From positions 777,001-841,000 of the forward strand of contig CANLXA010000004.1 of the NCBI GenBank assembly GCA_947494975.1: 64,000 bases of DNA, in the 5' to 3' direction. Below the pieces are notes generated by a model. That model ran no database searches and was not told the origin of the DNA. It saw only the letters and a program-made list of their open reading frames with translations. Source of the stretch: an uncultured Roseicyclus sp. (GTDB lineage Bacteria; Pseudomonadota; Alphaproteobacteria; Rhodobacterales; Rhodobacteraceae). The translations under genes were made by a program, and so were the position numbers. Positions 43,909-53,249 of the stretch are shown here, one piece after another (within the stretch, counting starts at the first letter, position 1; every line of letters starts with the position of its first letter).

Positions 43909-45276
43909 ATGAGGTTCCTCCTTCTGACAACCTGCCTCTGTTTGGGCTCAAGCCAGGGACTAACTCAGGGAACGCCGGTCGTAGACGGTGTTTGGCAATC
44001 TGATGGCTATGGCTTCGTTCTGGACGTTCAAGGAAGCACCGTTCGCCTGTTCAGCACCGGACGGGGCTATTGTGGTCCGGAGACAGGCGCGTTCATCCCG
44101 ATCGAAGAGCTTCTCCCGGGGGCCGAATTCGTCTTGGCGGGCGATGGCCAAAGGCTAAGTATCGGTTTGCCCATGGAGCCCCATCGCATAAGCGCCCGCC
44201 GTTTGCCGACGCTTCCACCGGCCTGCATGACGGAAACGTCTACCGACGCGGTTGCGGTTTTCGAAGCGTTTGTTGGGCTGTTCGATAGCAATTATCCCTT
44301 TTTCGCACTTCACGGTGTTGACTGGCCAGCCCGCGTCGCGGAAGCGCGGCAGCGCGTGCATGTCAACATGAACGACCAGAGCCTTTTCGACGAACTTACC
44401 TGGCTGATGACCCCAATTCAGGACGGCCATGTAGCCCTGATCGCAAACATCGACGGCACTCGACAGATCTCTGCGCCGGGGCGCGCCCGAATTTTCCATG
44501 CCCTGAGCCAAGCCGCGCGGGCGACAGGAGACGGCCCTGCCGCCGCCATACGCTCATTCCGGGATGCGCTTTGGTATGGAAGCATTCATGCGGACCTTCT
44601 CGAAGGTGACGGGGAGATGGTCGGTAACGATCATATTCAGTATGGCATGCTCAATGAAGAAATCGGCTACCTCGCTTTTGGAAGACTGGACGGCTTTGGG
44701 CCGGTTGGAGAGCGGCCGGAGGACGCGCTTAGGACGACACAAGCCCTGCTTGATGTCATCATGGAGGATTTTGCGACGTATGGTGCACGTTCAATAATTC
44801 TCGATCTGAGTCTGAACTTTGGAGGCAGCGACTTCATTGCGCGAGAGGTGGCTAGCCGCTTCATCCCACGAACGGTCTTTGCGTATACCAAGTTCGCCGG
44901 GGACGCCGACACGCCAATCGAGACGCGGGTCTCGATTGAACCAAGCACGGGTGCTCAATTTGGCGGTGATGTCGTATTGTTAACAAGCAATGTGACTGTT
45001 AGCGCCGCTGAGGTTTTGACGATTGCCCTCAGAACCCAACCCCATGTCATCCACGTCGGGGAGGCGACACGCGGAGCCTTCTCAGACACGCTGTCGCGAA
45101 CTCTTCCAAATGGGTGGCAGCTCAATCTATCGAATGAAATCTACCTCGACGCCGATGGACGTCATTGGGAGGCTTTGGGCATTCCTCCAGATCTTGAGAT
45201 GCCCGTATTTCTAGAGACTGACCCAATCCAGAGCCACAGACAGGCAATCCGGCGGCTGTTGGGTGGCGCGTCATGA
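43909..45276 (+). CDS. S41-family peptidase (tricorn/CtpA-like), exported
   Basis: A 455-residue protein with a signal peptide (MRFLLLTTCLCLGSSQGLTQ). The S41 core occupies about 240-440: IGYLAFGRLDGFG, SIILDLSLNFGGSDFIAREV, and VVLLTSNVTVSAAEVL, where the Ser before AAE is the expected nucleophile; GEATRGAFSDTL follows. No PDZ domain is obvious, so it belongs to the tricorn-core-like S41 group. GGAG six bases before ATG 43909 fixes the start. It lies 71 bases after the small membrane-protein gene in a set of exported enzymes. Confidence 0.87.
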   Translation: MRFLLLTTCLCLGSSQGLTQGTPVVDGVWQSDGYGFVLDVQGSTVRLFSTGRGYCGPETGAFIPIEELLPGAEFVLAGDGQRLSIGLPMEPHRISARRLPTLPPACMTETSTDAVAVFEAFVGLFDSNYPFFALHGVDWPARVAEARQRVHVNMNDQSLFDELTWLMTPIQDGHVALIANIDGTRQISAPGRARIFHALSQAARATGDGPAAAIRSFRDALWYGSIHADLLEGDGEMVGNDHIQYGMLNEEIGYLAFGRLDGFGPVGERPEDALRTTQALLDVIMEDFATYGARSIILDLSLNFGGSDFIAREVASRFIPRTVFAYTKFAGDADTPIETRVSIEPSTGAQFGGDVVLLTSNVTVSAAEVLTIALRTQPHVIHVGEATRGAFSDTLSRTLPNGWQLNLSNEIYLDADGRHWEALGIPPDLEMPVFLETDPIQSHRQAIRRLLGGAS

Positions 45277-45330
45277 ACGCTCCTGCGCGCAGCTACCCGC
45301 CCTTCCAACAACAAACGGGCCGTCGTTAAG

Positions 45331-46452
45331 ATGCGGGTGAGAAAACCTAGTCGACGTGCAGTGGGACTTTGGGTTGCCGGCTTGAGCGGGATCATGCTTT
45401 TGTGGGCGTCGTCCGATCCGGCGAGTGTTGTTCCTGTGTCCTCGGTCGACTGGGGCGCAGGCCATGCGGGCGACGAGCTCTTTGAATCCCGGGTCTTTTG
45501 GCCCTCAGAATCTGACCAAATCGACGTTGCAGTCTCCGCGGTTGCCGTCGGACCGGACGGCAGCATCTACATCTTGCACCGTGCGGGTCGTGCTTTCGGC
45601 AGCGATACCAGCCTCATCGAAGACCCAGTGATCATTCGGTTAGATGCCGAGACCGGCGAGGTCATGGATCGGTTTGGCGCACATTTGTTCGCCAGCCCCC
45701 ATGGAATGTCTGTCTCGCGTGAAGGAACGATTTGGGTGGCCGATACGGCTCTCAACACGATCACGCACCTCGATCAAAGTGGCCAACCGATCCGACGCTA
45801 TGGCGATCCATATCCCTTTTACCTCGAACCATTGTTGCGTTTGCGCAATATCTTGCCGCAATTGCCTGTCCCGATGAGTGACGGAACCTTTGCAAGGCCG
45901 ACAGATGTTGTCCCGCTGCCCGGCGGCTCTTTCGCCGTTACAGATGGATACCGAAATTCCAGGTTGGCGGTCTTTGACCGAGACGGGGATCTCGTCTGGC
46001 AAATCAACCGACGTGGTTCAGATCGGGGTGAGTTTCACCTGCCTCACGGGATCGGTTCCGATCACCATGGCAATCTCTACATCGCCGATCGTCGCAATGC
46101 GCGCATCCAGGTTTTTTCTAGTCATGGCATCCTAATGAACGTCATCGAAGCGGACGTGTCTGGGCGCCCTTTCGGCATCGAGATAGGCCCGCGGGGGTGC
46201 ATCTATGTGGCAGACGGCGGAGACGGGTTGGACACTGAAGGACCGCAGGAACACAACGATATGCGTCGAGGTTTCGCCGTTCTCGATCAAGACGGTGGTA
46301 CGCTCTACCGAACCAGCGGAACTGGGGTTGAAGTAGGACAGTACTTGCTACCGCATGACGTCGCAGTTGGGATGGATGGGAGCGTGTATGTCGCGGATCT
46401 TCACGCACACCGTGTACTCGTGGCCGATCTCCCTCACTTTTGCGAGGACTAG
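45331..46452 (+). CDS. NHL-repeat beta-propeller protein, exported or membrane-anchored
   Basis: A 373-residue protein with an N-terminal hydrophobic segment (VGLWVAGLSGIMLLWA) and then a six-bladed NHL-type propeller: repeats of the kind AVAVGPDGSIYILHRAG, HGMSVSREGTIWVADTA, HGIGSDHHGNLYIADRRNA and HDVAVGMDGSVYVADL. It resembles the lyase module of peptidyl-alpha-hydroxyglycine lyases but enzymatic residues were not verified. The start has only a weak ribosome site. It ends the exported-protein run 54 bases after the S41 gene and is convergent with the MFS gene. Confidence 0.86.
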   Translation: MRVRKPSRRAVGLWVAGLSGIMLLWASSDPASVVPVSSVDWGAGHAGDELFESRVFWPSESDQIDVAVSAVAVGPDGSIYILHRAGRAFGSDTSLIEDPVIIRLDAETGEVMDRFGAHLFASPHGMSVSREGTIWVADTALNTITHLDQSGQPIRRYGDPYPFYLEPLLRLRNILPQLPVPMSDGTFARPTDVVPLPGGSFAVTDGYRNSRLAVFDRDGDLVWQINRRGSDRGEFHLPHGIGSDHHGNLYIADRRNARIQVFSSHGILMNVIEADVSGRPFGIEIGPRGCIYVADGGDGLDTEGPQEHNDMRRGFAVLDQDGGTLYRTSGTGVEVGQYLLPHDVAVGMDGSVYVADLHAHRVLVADLPHFCED

Positions 46453-46515
46453 CGCCCAATTGAGGTGCTTTGCGCGATCGACGCCCAGTAAGATGCGATG
46501 ACGGACGCGGAACAG

Positions 46516-47664
46516 CTACGAAAGGTGCCGCAACCGAAGGGCCAACACTGTCGCGGCCAGAGCGGTGAAGACTGTGGCGCCAAGCGCGAGATAAACGGCG
46601 GGATCGAAGTTTCCCGTTGCGTCGAAAATCGCTCCCGTAATCCAGGGCGCGAAAAAGCCTGCGACACCCCAAGCCGAGAAGATCAGCGCAAACCGGCGCT
46701 GGAACGTCGCCGCTCCGTAGATGGCGCGGGTGAGCGACGGGATGGCGGATGCGAGAATGCCATAGCCCGCCGCGATTAGACACATCCCCGCCGCAAGGGC
46801 TGCGCTTGATGCATCAAGAAGTGTCAGGATAATGCCGACACCTCCGATGGAGAGCGCGATAAACACGCTGGTGATCGGACGCATGATTTTTGTGAAGCCC
46901 GCGACGGAGATCCGGCCCAACGTGTTTCCCAAGGCGATCCCCGCCAAGGTGACGCTGGACAGTGCGACGGAGGCGTGGGCGGTCTCCAACATCTTCGCGG
47001 CGAGTCCTAGAACCATCAAGCCTGCGAAAGATCCGAATGCGAAGATCAGCCAAATCAGGGAGAGCGTCTTGTTTTGGACTGACCGGACGGGCCCGGCGGT
47101 GATTGCCATCGATTGTGCGGACGTCGTGCGACCGTTGGACATGCGCCATGCCAGAAATGCGCACAGAGCCAAGGCGATCGCCAATGGCCAAAGCATCGTG
47201 AGGCCGAGATCCGTCTCTTCCAGCAATCGCCAAATGGGGCCGAAGACGGCACCCCCAATGCCAAATGCCGCAACCATCAGGGGCGTAGACTTCAGGGGGC
47301 TTGAGGATTGTGCGGCCAGCCCGAGGGAGGAGATGTAAATGGCCCCGCTGAAAGTGCCGAACCCGGCACTGAAAAACACCACGAAGGACAGGTAGGTCGG
47401 CGCCATGCTCGCCAGCAGAAGGCTTACAGCCCCGCCGGATGCGAAGATGGCCAAGCGGCGCAGTGGTGCCGTCTGCTGGAGCAAGTGGGGACCGGTTGTG
47501 ACGGACAGCGTAAAGCAAACAATGGCAACGGAAAACACAAGGCCGGTCTGCGCTGTGGAGACGTCGAAAGCGGCCTGCAAAGGCCCGATCAGGGCACTCC
47601 ACCCGTAAAGGCCGCCCGCGCAAAAGCAAATCAGACCCGTGGCGAACAGCTTTATGCGATCCAC
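46516..47664 (-). CDS. MFS transporter (OFA/monocarboxylate-like)
   Basis: A 382-residue, 12-helix major facilitator protein. It begins LFATGLICFCAGGLYGWSALIGPLQ (in part), which resembles oxalate/formate-antiporter and monocarboxylate groups; MLVLGLA-type helices continue through the C-terminal half. It is divergent from the thiolase operon across a 133-base gap with a HutC-type palindrome, so it probably imports the carboxylic acid that the acyl-CoA synthetase activates. Substrate identity is inferred only as an organic acid. Confidence 0.87.
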   Translation of the reverse strand: MDRIKLFATGLICFCAGGLYGWSALIGPLQAAFDVSTAQTGLVFSVAIVCFTLSVTTGPHLLQQTAPLRRLAIFASGGAVSLLLASMAPTYLSFVVFFSAGFGTFSGAIYISSLGLAAQSSSPLKSTPLMVAAFGIGGAVFGPIWRLLEETDLGLTMLWPLAIALALCAFLAWRMSNGRTTSAQSMAITAGPVRSVQNKTLSLIWLIFAFGSFAGLMVLGLAAKMLETAHASVALSSVTLAGIALGNTLGRISVAGFTKIMRPITSVFIALSIGGVGIILTLLDASSAALAAGMCLIAAGYGILASAIPSLTRAIYGAATFQRRFALIFSAWGVAGFFAPWITGAIFDATGNFDPAVYLALGATVFTALAATVLALRLRHLS

Positions 47665-47727
47665 GAAAGCATCCCGAAGGCATCTGATGTGATCATTCGA
47701 CGGACTCTCACGCAGCGGAATTCAAAC

Positions 47728-47739
47728 TTGTATCTACAA
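47728..47739. promoter_or_regulatory. HutC-type GntR operator candidate
   Basis: TTGTA-TC-TACAA, perfect 5-bp arms, in the gap between the divergent MFS and thiolase genes. The inner GTATCTAC differs by one base from the GTnTAnAC core of HutC-subfamily sites. The regulator would be the GntR-UTRA protein encoded at 52490 at the end of the same operon. Confidence 0.5.
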
Positions 47740-47797
47740 ATATGTTAAGTCAATGTGTGGGCTATGATTGAACCTGGGCCAAGGCACACCTCCCCTG

Positions 47798-48976
47798 ATG
47801 CCTCATCATAGCGTTGCAGTCACTGGCGCGTCCCTGACGCCGTTCAACCGCCGCCGCGACGGGACCAGTTGGCGGGATTGGGTGTTTGACGCCTACAGCA
47901 CGGCGCTTGCGATGTCGGATCTGGAACCCGTGGACATCGAAGAGATATTCCTCGCGTCCGAGAGTGATTTCTTCTCTCTTCAGTTGAACCCTGCTTCGAT
48001 TCTCGCAACGGAGCTGGGTCTGGGCGGCGTTGCCGTGACCCGTTGCGAGGCTGGCGGTGCGTCGGGCCAGGTTGCGGTGCATGCGGGCGTCCGGGCGATC
48101 CGTGCGGGCGGTGCACGGCATGTTCTGGTTCTGGGCGTAGATCCGTCCGCGTCCAGTCTCTCCGGCGATGCAATGCGGGCGTTGTATGGGTTTTCCTTTG
48201 ATGCCTGGACCGACGGCATGGCTGGGGTCACGTCAACGGCGCTGTACGCCTTGTCCTATCAGGCCTTCGCGGCGCACCACGGCACGACGGAGGCCGACCT
48301 GGCGTCTGTCACCCGGCAAAATCGGGCGAACGCGATGCGCAATCCTGGGGCCCATTTGCCGCGCGGAGACACGGCGGAACAGATCAATGAAAGCCCCATG
48401 ATCGCGAGCCCGTACCGGAGGCTGCATTGCTCTCCGCTTAGCGACGGAGCGGCCGCTTTGATCCTGTCACGCCGTGATGCTGTGCCCTCAACGCGGCGGT
48501 CCGCGCCTGGGATTGCGGGTATCGGTGCGTCCACGGATCACATGCATCTCGGCGCGCGGTCTGATCCCGGTGCCTTCGCTGCCAAGACGCGCGCCATGGA
48601 GCGCGCCTGTGCGGAGGCGGATGTGATGCCAAAGCAAATCGAACTGGCGGAAATCTACGACGCCTATGCCGGGGCGCAATTGCAGGGTGTCATGGCCTTG
48701 GGCCTCAGTGATGCGCCGGGGCGTGATCACCAGGACGGGGATTTTGCGCCGGATGGCAGATGCCCGGTGAATCTGTCGGGTGGATTGATGGGGCAAGGCG
48801 CGCCCGTCGGGGCCACCGGCGTGGGCCAGACCGCCACCTGCGCGCTTGTTCTGGAAGGTCGCTACCATGCAGGCCTTCAGCCCCAAACGCTGCCAAACTA
48901 CGCCTTGGCCGATACCCATGGTGGCGTCTGCACAACGGCGGCCGTGACCATCCTGCAAAGGGAGGCGGCCGTATGA
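47798..48976 (+). CDS. Thiolase-fold protein (SCP2/DUF35-associated type) lacking the GHP histidine
   Basis: A 392-residue thiolase-fold protein. The active-site Cys region is TRCEAGGASGQVAVHAG and EIYDAYAGAQLQGV the mid-domain motif. The last motif, normally GHPxGATG, reads GAPVGATG, so the catalytic His is replaced by Ala. Together with the DUF35 partner this recalls thiolase-like retro-aldolases such as Ltp2, as well as SCP2-type thiolases. ATG 47798 is chosen by homology; a TTG at 47768 is also in frame. It overlaps the DUF35 gene (ATGA). Confidence 0.85.
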   Translation: MPHHSVAVTGASLTPFNRRRDGTSWRDWVFDAYSTALAMSDLEPVDIEEIFLASESDFFSLQLNPASILATELGLGGVAVTRCEAGGASGQVAVHAGVRAIRAGGARHVLVLGVDPSASSLSGDAMRALYGFSFDAWTDGMAGVTSTALYALSYQAFAAHHGTTEADLASVTRQNRANAMRNPGAHLPRGDTAEQINESPMIASPYRRLHCSPLSDGAAALILSRRDAVPSTRRSAPGIAGIGASTDHMHLGARSDPGAFAAKTRAMERACAEADVMPKQIELAEIYDAYAGAQLQGVMALGLSDAPGRDHQDGDFAPDGRCPVNLSGGLMGQGAPVGATGVGQTATCALVLEGRYHAGLQPQTLPNYALADTHGGVCTTAAVTILQREAAV

Positions 48977-49350
48977 TCCGTCGCACTCTATTGCTGGAAT
49001 ATGGCCTGGAGCCCGGCTGGATGGCCCCCTTTGTTGAGGGGCTGCTGAAGGGCGACGCGATGGCGCGTCGTTGTGGGGATTGCGGGATCAAGAGTTTTCC
49101 GCCGCACCGAACCTGCGCCTGCGGCGGGTCTGGAGCCGTTTGGGTGTGCCTGCCGGGAACGGCCACGATTCAGTTTCGCACCACGGGATCTGATGGAGAT
49201 TTCGCGCTCGTGCAATTCGACGGGGCGGACACATCCAGCGTGGTGAGCCTGCAAGGTATCGCAGAGGGTCAGACGAACGGGCGGATCAGCGCCCCGGACG
49301 ACGCGGTGCCGAAACTGGTCCTTGGCCCGATCGAGGAAAACAATCGATGA
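48973..49350 (+). CDS. DUF35 OB-fold/zinc-ribbon acyl-CoA-associated protein
   Basis: A 125-residue DUF35 protein. A rubredoxin-like zinc ribbon (CGDCGIKSFPPHRTCACGG) carries the Cys ligands near residues 35-52, followed by an OB-fold part (TATIQFRTTGSDGDFALVQFD). DUF35 proteins bind acyl-CoA and form complexes with thiolase-fold partners. GGAGG twelve bases upstream supports ATG 48973. It is coupled by ATGA to both the thiolase and the synthetase genes. Confidence 0.88.
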   Translation: MIRRTLLLEYGLEPGWMAPFVEGLLKGDAMARRCGDCGIKSFPPHRTCACGGSGAVWVCLPGTATIQFRTTGSDGDFALVQFDGADTSSVVSLQGIAEGQTNGRISAPDDAVPKLVLGPIEENNR

Positions 49351-51008
49351 CAGACCCGATCGCCATCCCGGCGGCGAGCCTCGCCGCGTTGAACCTTGTT
49401 CCTTCTGGCGATGGCTATGCCATCACGTGGCCTTCGGACACCAACATCTTCCATATGACGCTTGGCAAACACCTCGGCCCCGACACACGCGATCGTCCGG
49501 CGATGATCTATCAGGCACCGGACGGAGCGGTCCACACACAAAGCTTCGCGGATATCGACCGAGAGGCAACGAACCTGGCCGCCTATCTAAGGTCGCTCGG
49601 ATATGGGCGCGGAAGCCTGATCGGCATTCATACCGGCCAGCATCCCGATACGGCGATGGCTCATATGGCGGTATGCAAGTTGGGCGGTGTGGCTGTCACG
49701 CTTTCTCAACTCTATGGGCCAGACACGCTCCGTCATGCGCTGGAGGATTGCAAGCTGCCGGTGATTTTGACCGCTGCAGACGCATGGTCGGCGATGCGAT
49801 CCATTGAGCTGCCGTACTTGACCCACGTTCTGTCGCGCGACCCTATAGGCGACGATATCGACTTGGGGACCGCGCTGGAAACCGACGCGCCGGGTTTTGT
49901 ACCGAGCTACACCGGTGCCGACGATCCGGCATTGCTCATGTATACGTCAGGTTCAACCGGAAAGCCCAAGGGCATCCTGCACGGCCACCGGATTCTTGCG
50001 GCCTACACCCCCTCGATCAACCTGTTCTTCAATCTGAGCATGGAGGAGGAAGACGCTGTCTTCTACTCCCCGTCTGATTGGGCGTGGGTTGGCGGATTGC
50101 TGGACATGCTGTTTCCGGCCTGGATGGCGGGACGGCCCATCGCGACCTCGCTGGACCGGTTCACCGCCGACACGGCTTATGAATTCATGGCCCGCCACAA
50201 GGTGACACACACCTTTTTCGCACCTACAGCCATCAAGCGCCTGGCCCAAACCGCAGACCCGAATGCGCAATACGACCTGTCCCTGCGGGTGATCTGCACG
50301 GGCGGGGAAGCGTTGGCGGCGGAAACACTTAATTGGGCGGAACAGGATCTGAGGGTCGTCTGTAATGAGTTCTACGGTATGACCGAGGTGAACCACCTGA
50401 TCGGCAATTGCGCCGCACTTTTCCCACGCAAGCCGGGGTCCATGGGCCGCGCCTATCCCGGCCACACGGTGCTTCTGGTCGATGCGGATGGGGAGGAGGT
50501 CGCGCCCGGTGAGCCGGGGGAAGTCGTGACGCTGCAAACCTCACCCACCCGGTATCTGGGCTACCTCAATAATCCAGAGAAGGAGGCGGACATGTTGCAC
50601 GGTCCGTTCATGCGCACCCATGATTTGGCCGTGCGCGATACGGACGGGTACTTTTGGTACAAGGGGCGCTCGGACGATCTGATAAAATCGTCGGGCTTTC
50701 GGATTGGCCCGGCTGAGATCGAGGAATGCTTGCTGGCCCATCCCGCCGTGGCCGAGGTTGCCGTGGTCGGCAAGCCCGATGTGGATCGCGGTTCGATTGT
50801 GAAGGCGTTCGTGAAACTGCGCGCAGGTGTGGTTGAGACGGACGACCTGAAAACCGAACTGCGCGACCACGTCAAGACGCGGCTCGCGGGTTACAAGGCG
50901 CCGCGCGAAGTGGCGTTTGTGGCGCGGTTTGAGATGACGTCCTCAGGCAAGATCAACCGTCGCGCTCTGCGCGATGCAGAACGTCTGGCCGCGGAGGGCA
51001 CGCCATGA
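49347..51008 (+). CDS. Acyl-CoA synthetase (AMP-forming)
   Basis: A 553-residue ANL-superfamily enzyme. The phosphate-binding loop is LLMYTSGSTGKPKGILHGH, the adenine motif EFYGMTE, the hinge GRSDDLIKSSGFRIGPAEIE, and the C-terminal catalytic Lys lies in TSSGKINRRALRD. It activates a carboxylic acid with ATP and CoA in the cytoplasm, closest to medium-chain or acetyl-CoA-synthetase-like members. It overlaps DUF35 upstream and the aldehyde dehydrogenase downstream by ATGA. Substrate length is unknown. Confidence 0.92.
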   Translation: MTDPIAIPAASLAALNLVPSGDGYAITWPSDTNIFHMTLGKHLGPDTRDRPAMIYQAPDGAVHTQSFADIDREATNLAAYLRSLGYGRGSLIGIHTGQHPDTAMAHMAVCKLGGVAVTLSQLYGPDTLRHALEDCKLPVILTAADAWSAMRSIELPYLTHVLSRDPIGDDIDLGTALETDAPGFVPSYTGADDPALLMYTSGSTGKPKGILHGHRILAAYTPSINLFFNLSMEEEDAVFYSPSDWAWVGGLLDMLFPAWMAGRPIATSLDRFTADTAYEFMARHKVTHTFFAPTAIKRLAQTADPNAQYDLSLRVICTGGEALAAETLNWAEQDLRVVCNEFYGMTEVNHLIGNCAALFPRKPGSMGRAYPGHTVLLVDADGEEVAPGEPGEVVTLQTSPTRYLGYLNNPEKEADMLHGPFMRTHDLAVRDTDGYFWYKGRSDDLIKSSGFRIGPAEIEECLLAHPAVAEVAVVGKPDVDRGSIVKAFVKLRAGVVETDDLKTELRDHVKTRLAGYKAPREVAFVARFEMTSSGKINRRALRDAERLAAEGTP

Positions 51009-52477
51009 GCACCATCGCCCTGCTGCCGGAGGTTTCGCAATTCATTGGCCGCACCCAGGGCCTTCGGATCAATGGGCGAGAGGTGATGGCAGAGGAGGCG
51101 TTTGCCGTCCTCAATCCCTCGACCGGAGGGCTTCTCGCGCAGATCGCCAAGGCCGGTGCGCGCGAGGTTGATCTGGCGGTGACTTCAGCGTCCCAAGCCT
51201 TTCATCATGGTCCTTGGACCACTATGGGCCCGGACGCCCGCAGCCGTATCATATGGCGCTTGGCCGATCTGATGGAGGAGCGTGCGGCGATTTTCGGGCA
51301 GCTGGATGCGCTCGATAACGGCAAACCATTTGCCGTTGCCCGCGATGTCGATGCGATGTGGTCGGCCCGGCATTTTCGCTATTTTGCGGGCTGGCCCGAC
51401 AAGATTGAAGGCGCAACCATCCCGGTCAATATCCCCGACCGTCTGAACTACACATTGATCAAACCGGTCGGCGTTTGCGGGCTGATCACGCCGTGGAACT
51501 ACCCGCTTCTGATGGCGTCGTGGAAGCTGGCACCCGCCCTGGCGGCGGGAAACACGGTTGTGCTGAAACCGTCGGAAGAGACCCCTTTGTCGGTGCTCTA
51601 CCTCGCCGATCTGGCGCTTGAGGCTGGCCTGCCTCCGGGCGTTTTGAACGTGATCCCCGGATTGGGCCAGGAGGCGGGGGCCGCATTGGCGGCCCATCCC
51701 GGGATCGCCAAAGTGGGCTTTACTGGCAGTACCCGTACCGGCCGCGCGATTGTCGAAGCGTCGGTGGGAAACCTCAAACGGGTCTCTCTGGAACTCGGTG
51801 GGAAGGCGGCCAACATCCTCTTCGCCGATGCGGATTTGAGCCGTGCCATTCCCGGGGCCTTCTGGGCCAATTTCGGCAACAATGGCCAAAGCTGCACCGC
51901 GGGTTCGCGCTTGTTTGTTCACGCCGATATCCATGATCAGGTGGTCGCAGGCCTGTCTGAGATCGCGGCAGGCCTCCGCGTGGGGCCGGGTATGGACGAC
52001 CCCGCCCATGACCTTGGCCCCGTGATCAGTGAAAAACAGATGCGGATGATCCTTGGCCATGTCGACAAGGCCCAGATGCAAGGCGCGACTTGCCTAACAG
52101 GCGGCGCGCGGGCCGGTGATAGCGGCTGGTTCATCCCGCTTACGATCATAGGCGGTGTCACGGATGAGATGACGATTGCGCGTGAGGAGGTTTTCGGCCC
52201 CGTCCTGTCCGTCCTGAGATTCACCGACGATGCCGAGGTCTTGGTCCGCGCCAACAGTTCTGACTACGGTCTTGCCGCGGGCCTTTGGAGCCAGGACGTC
52301 ACGCGCGTGCGACGTATGGCAGATGCGCTTCAGGCCGGCACTGTCTGGGTGAATTGCTGGGGTGAAACCGACGCCGCATCGCCATTTGGAGGCGTCAAGC
52401 AATCGGGTTATGGCCGCGAGATGGGACGCGATGCCATTGCACTTTATAGCGAGACGAAAAGCGTCTGGATCGCCTGA
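51005..52477 (+). CDS. Aldehyde dehydrogenase (ALDH superfamily)
   Basis: A 490-residue ALDH. The catalytic Cys is in GQSCTAGSRLF (about residue 297), the general base Glu in LELGGKAANI and PWNYPLLMASWKL is the conserved early segment. GGVKQSGYGREMG near the end is typical of betaine- and aromatic-aldehyde-type enzymes. It would generate the carboxylic acid that the coupled acyl-CoA synthetase activates. ATGA overlap with the synthetase, then 12 bases to the GntR gene. Confidence 0.92.
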   Translation: MSTIALLPEVSQFIGRTQGLRINGREVMAEEAFAVLNPSTGGLLAQIAKAGAREVDLAVTSASQAFHHGPWTTMGPDARSRIIWRLADLMEERAAIFGQLDALDNGKPFAVARDVDAMWSARHFRYFAGWPDKIEGATIPVNIPDRLNYTLIKPVGVCGLITPWNYPLLMASWKLAPALAAGNTVVLKPSEETPLSVLYLADLALEAGLPPGVLNVIPGLGQEAGAALAAHPGIAKVGFTGSTRTGRAIVEASVGNLKRVSLELGGKAANILFADADLSRAIPGAFWANFGNNGQSCTAGSRLFVHADIHDQVVAGLSEIAAGLRVGPGMDDPAHDLGPVISEKQMRMILGHVDKAQMQGATCLTGGARAGDSGWFIPLTIIGGVTDEMTIAREEVFGPVLSVLRFTDDAEVLVRANSSDYGLAAGLWSQDVTRVRRMADALQAGTVWVNCWGETDAASPFGGVKQSGYGREMGRDAIALYSETKSVWIA

Positions 52478-52489
52478 GGAACGGAAAAC

Positions 52490-53236
52490 ATGCAACCTGA
52501 AGCAACGCCAAAATACGAGCAGGCCTACCGGGTCATCCTGCAACGGCTGAAGGCCGGGCGCTATCCTATCGGCGGCCGCATGCCAACGGAAAGTGAACTG
52601 GCCGCGCATTTCGAGGTGAGCCGCGTCACCATCCGCCGCGCGCTCGATATGCTGGTGCAGGACGGCTATGTCGAAAGCAAGCAAGGCAGCGGCTATACGG
52701 TGCTGACGCTGTCGCCGGCCTCGGATACCTGCCTTACCTCTTTCACCGATGCGATGCTGCGCGCAGGCCATGAGCCGACATCGCGGTTCCTGTCGCTGGA
52801 CCATTTCGCGCCGGGTGCGCCCGAAATCGCGGATTTACCCCCGGAATTGGCCGATACCCCGATCACACGATTGATCCGGTTACGTCTGGTCGACGGCGCG
52901 CCGCGCATGTTGGTGATGACCTATGCGCCAAGCCATCTATTGAAGGACGCAACGGAGGCAGACTTTCCCGAAACGGGCCCCGAGCAGTCGATCCTGCGCA
53001 TCCTGAGCAATCGGTTTCAACTTGATTGGTCCGCCGCCTGCGAAGATATCAGCCCGGTTCTGGCCGATGCCGAGATGGCGCGGATATTTGAGATGGCGCC
53101 CGGTTTGCCGCTTCTGAAGCAGGCTTGCTCGGCCTTCGACGATGCCGGCCGGATGGTCTTCCATGAGGATGTGTTCCGCAATGGGCGCGTCAGTTTCAAC
53201 CTGTCGCAACGCTCGCGAACGCCGCGCCATCATTGA
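52490..53236 (+). CDS. GntR-family regulator with UTRA domain (HutC type)
   Basis: A 248-residue regulator: winged helix at 10-80 (MPTESELAAHFEVSRVTIRRAL, then VESKQGSGYTVL) and a UTRA ligand domain at 95-245 (TRLIRLRLVDGAPRMLVMTY, VFRNGRVSFNL). It closes the thiolase operon 12 bases after the aldehyde dehydrogenase and 13 before the nucleoside hydrolase, so both may share its transcript. Its operator candidate is the TTGTATCTACAA site at 47728. It should respond to a small carboxylate or sugar-like effector. Confidence 0.9.
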   Translation: MQPEATPKYEQAYRVILQRLKAGRYPIGGRMPTESELAAHFEVSRVTIRRALDMLVQDGYVESKQGSGYTVLTLSPASDTCLTSFTDAMLRAGHEPTSRFLSLDHFAPGAPEIADLPPELADTPITRLIRLRLVDGAPRMLVMTYAPSHLLKDATEADFPETGPEQSILRILSNRFQLDWSAACEDISPVLADAEMARIFEMAPGLPLLKQACSAFDDAGRMVFHEDVFRNGRVSFNLSQRSRTPRHH

Positions 53237-53249
53237 AAGGGGAACAACC

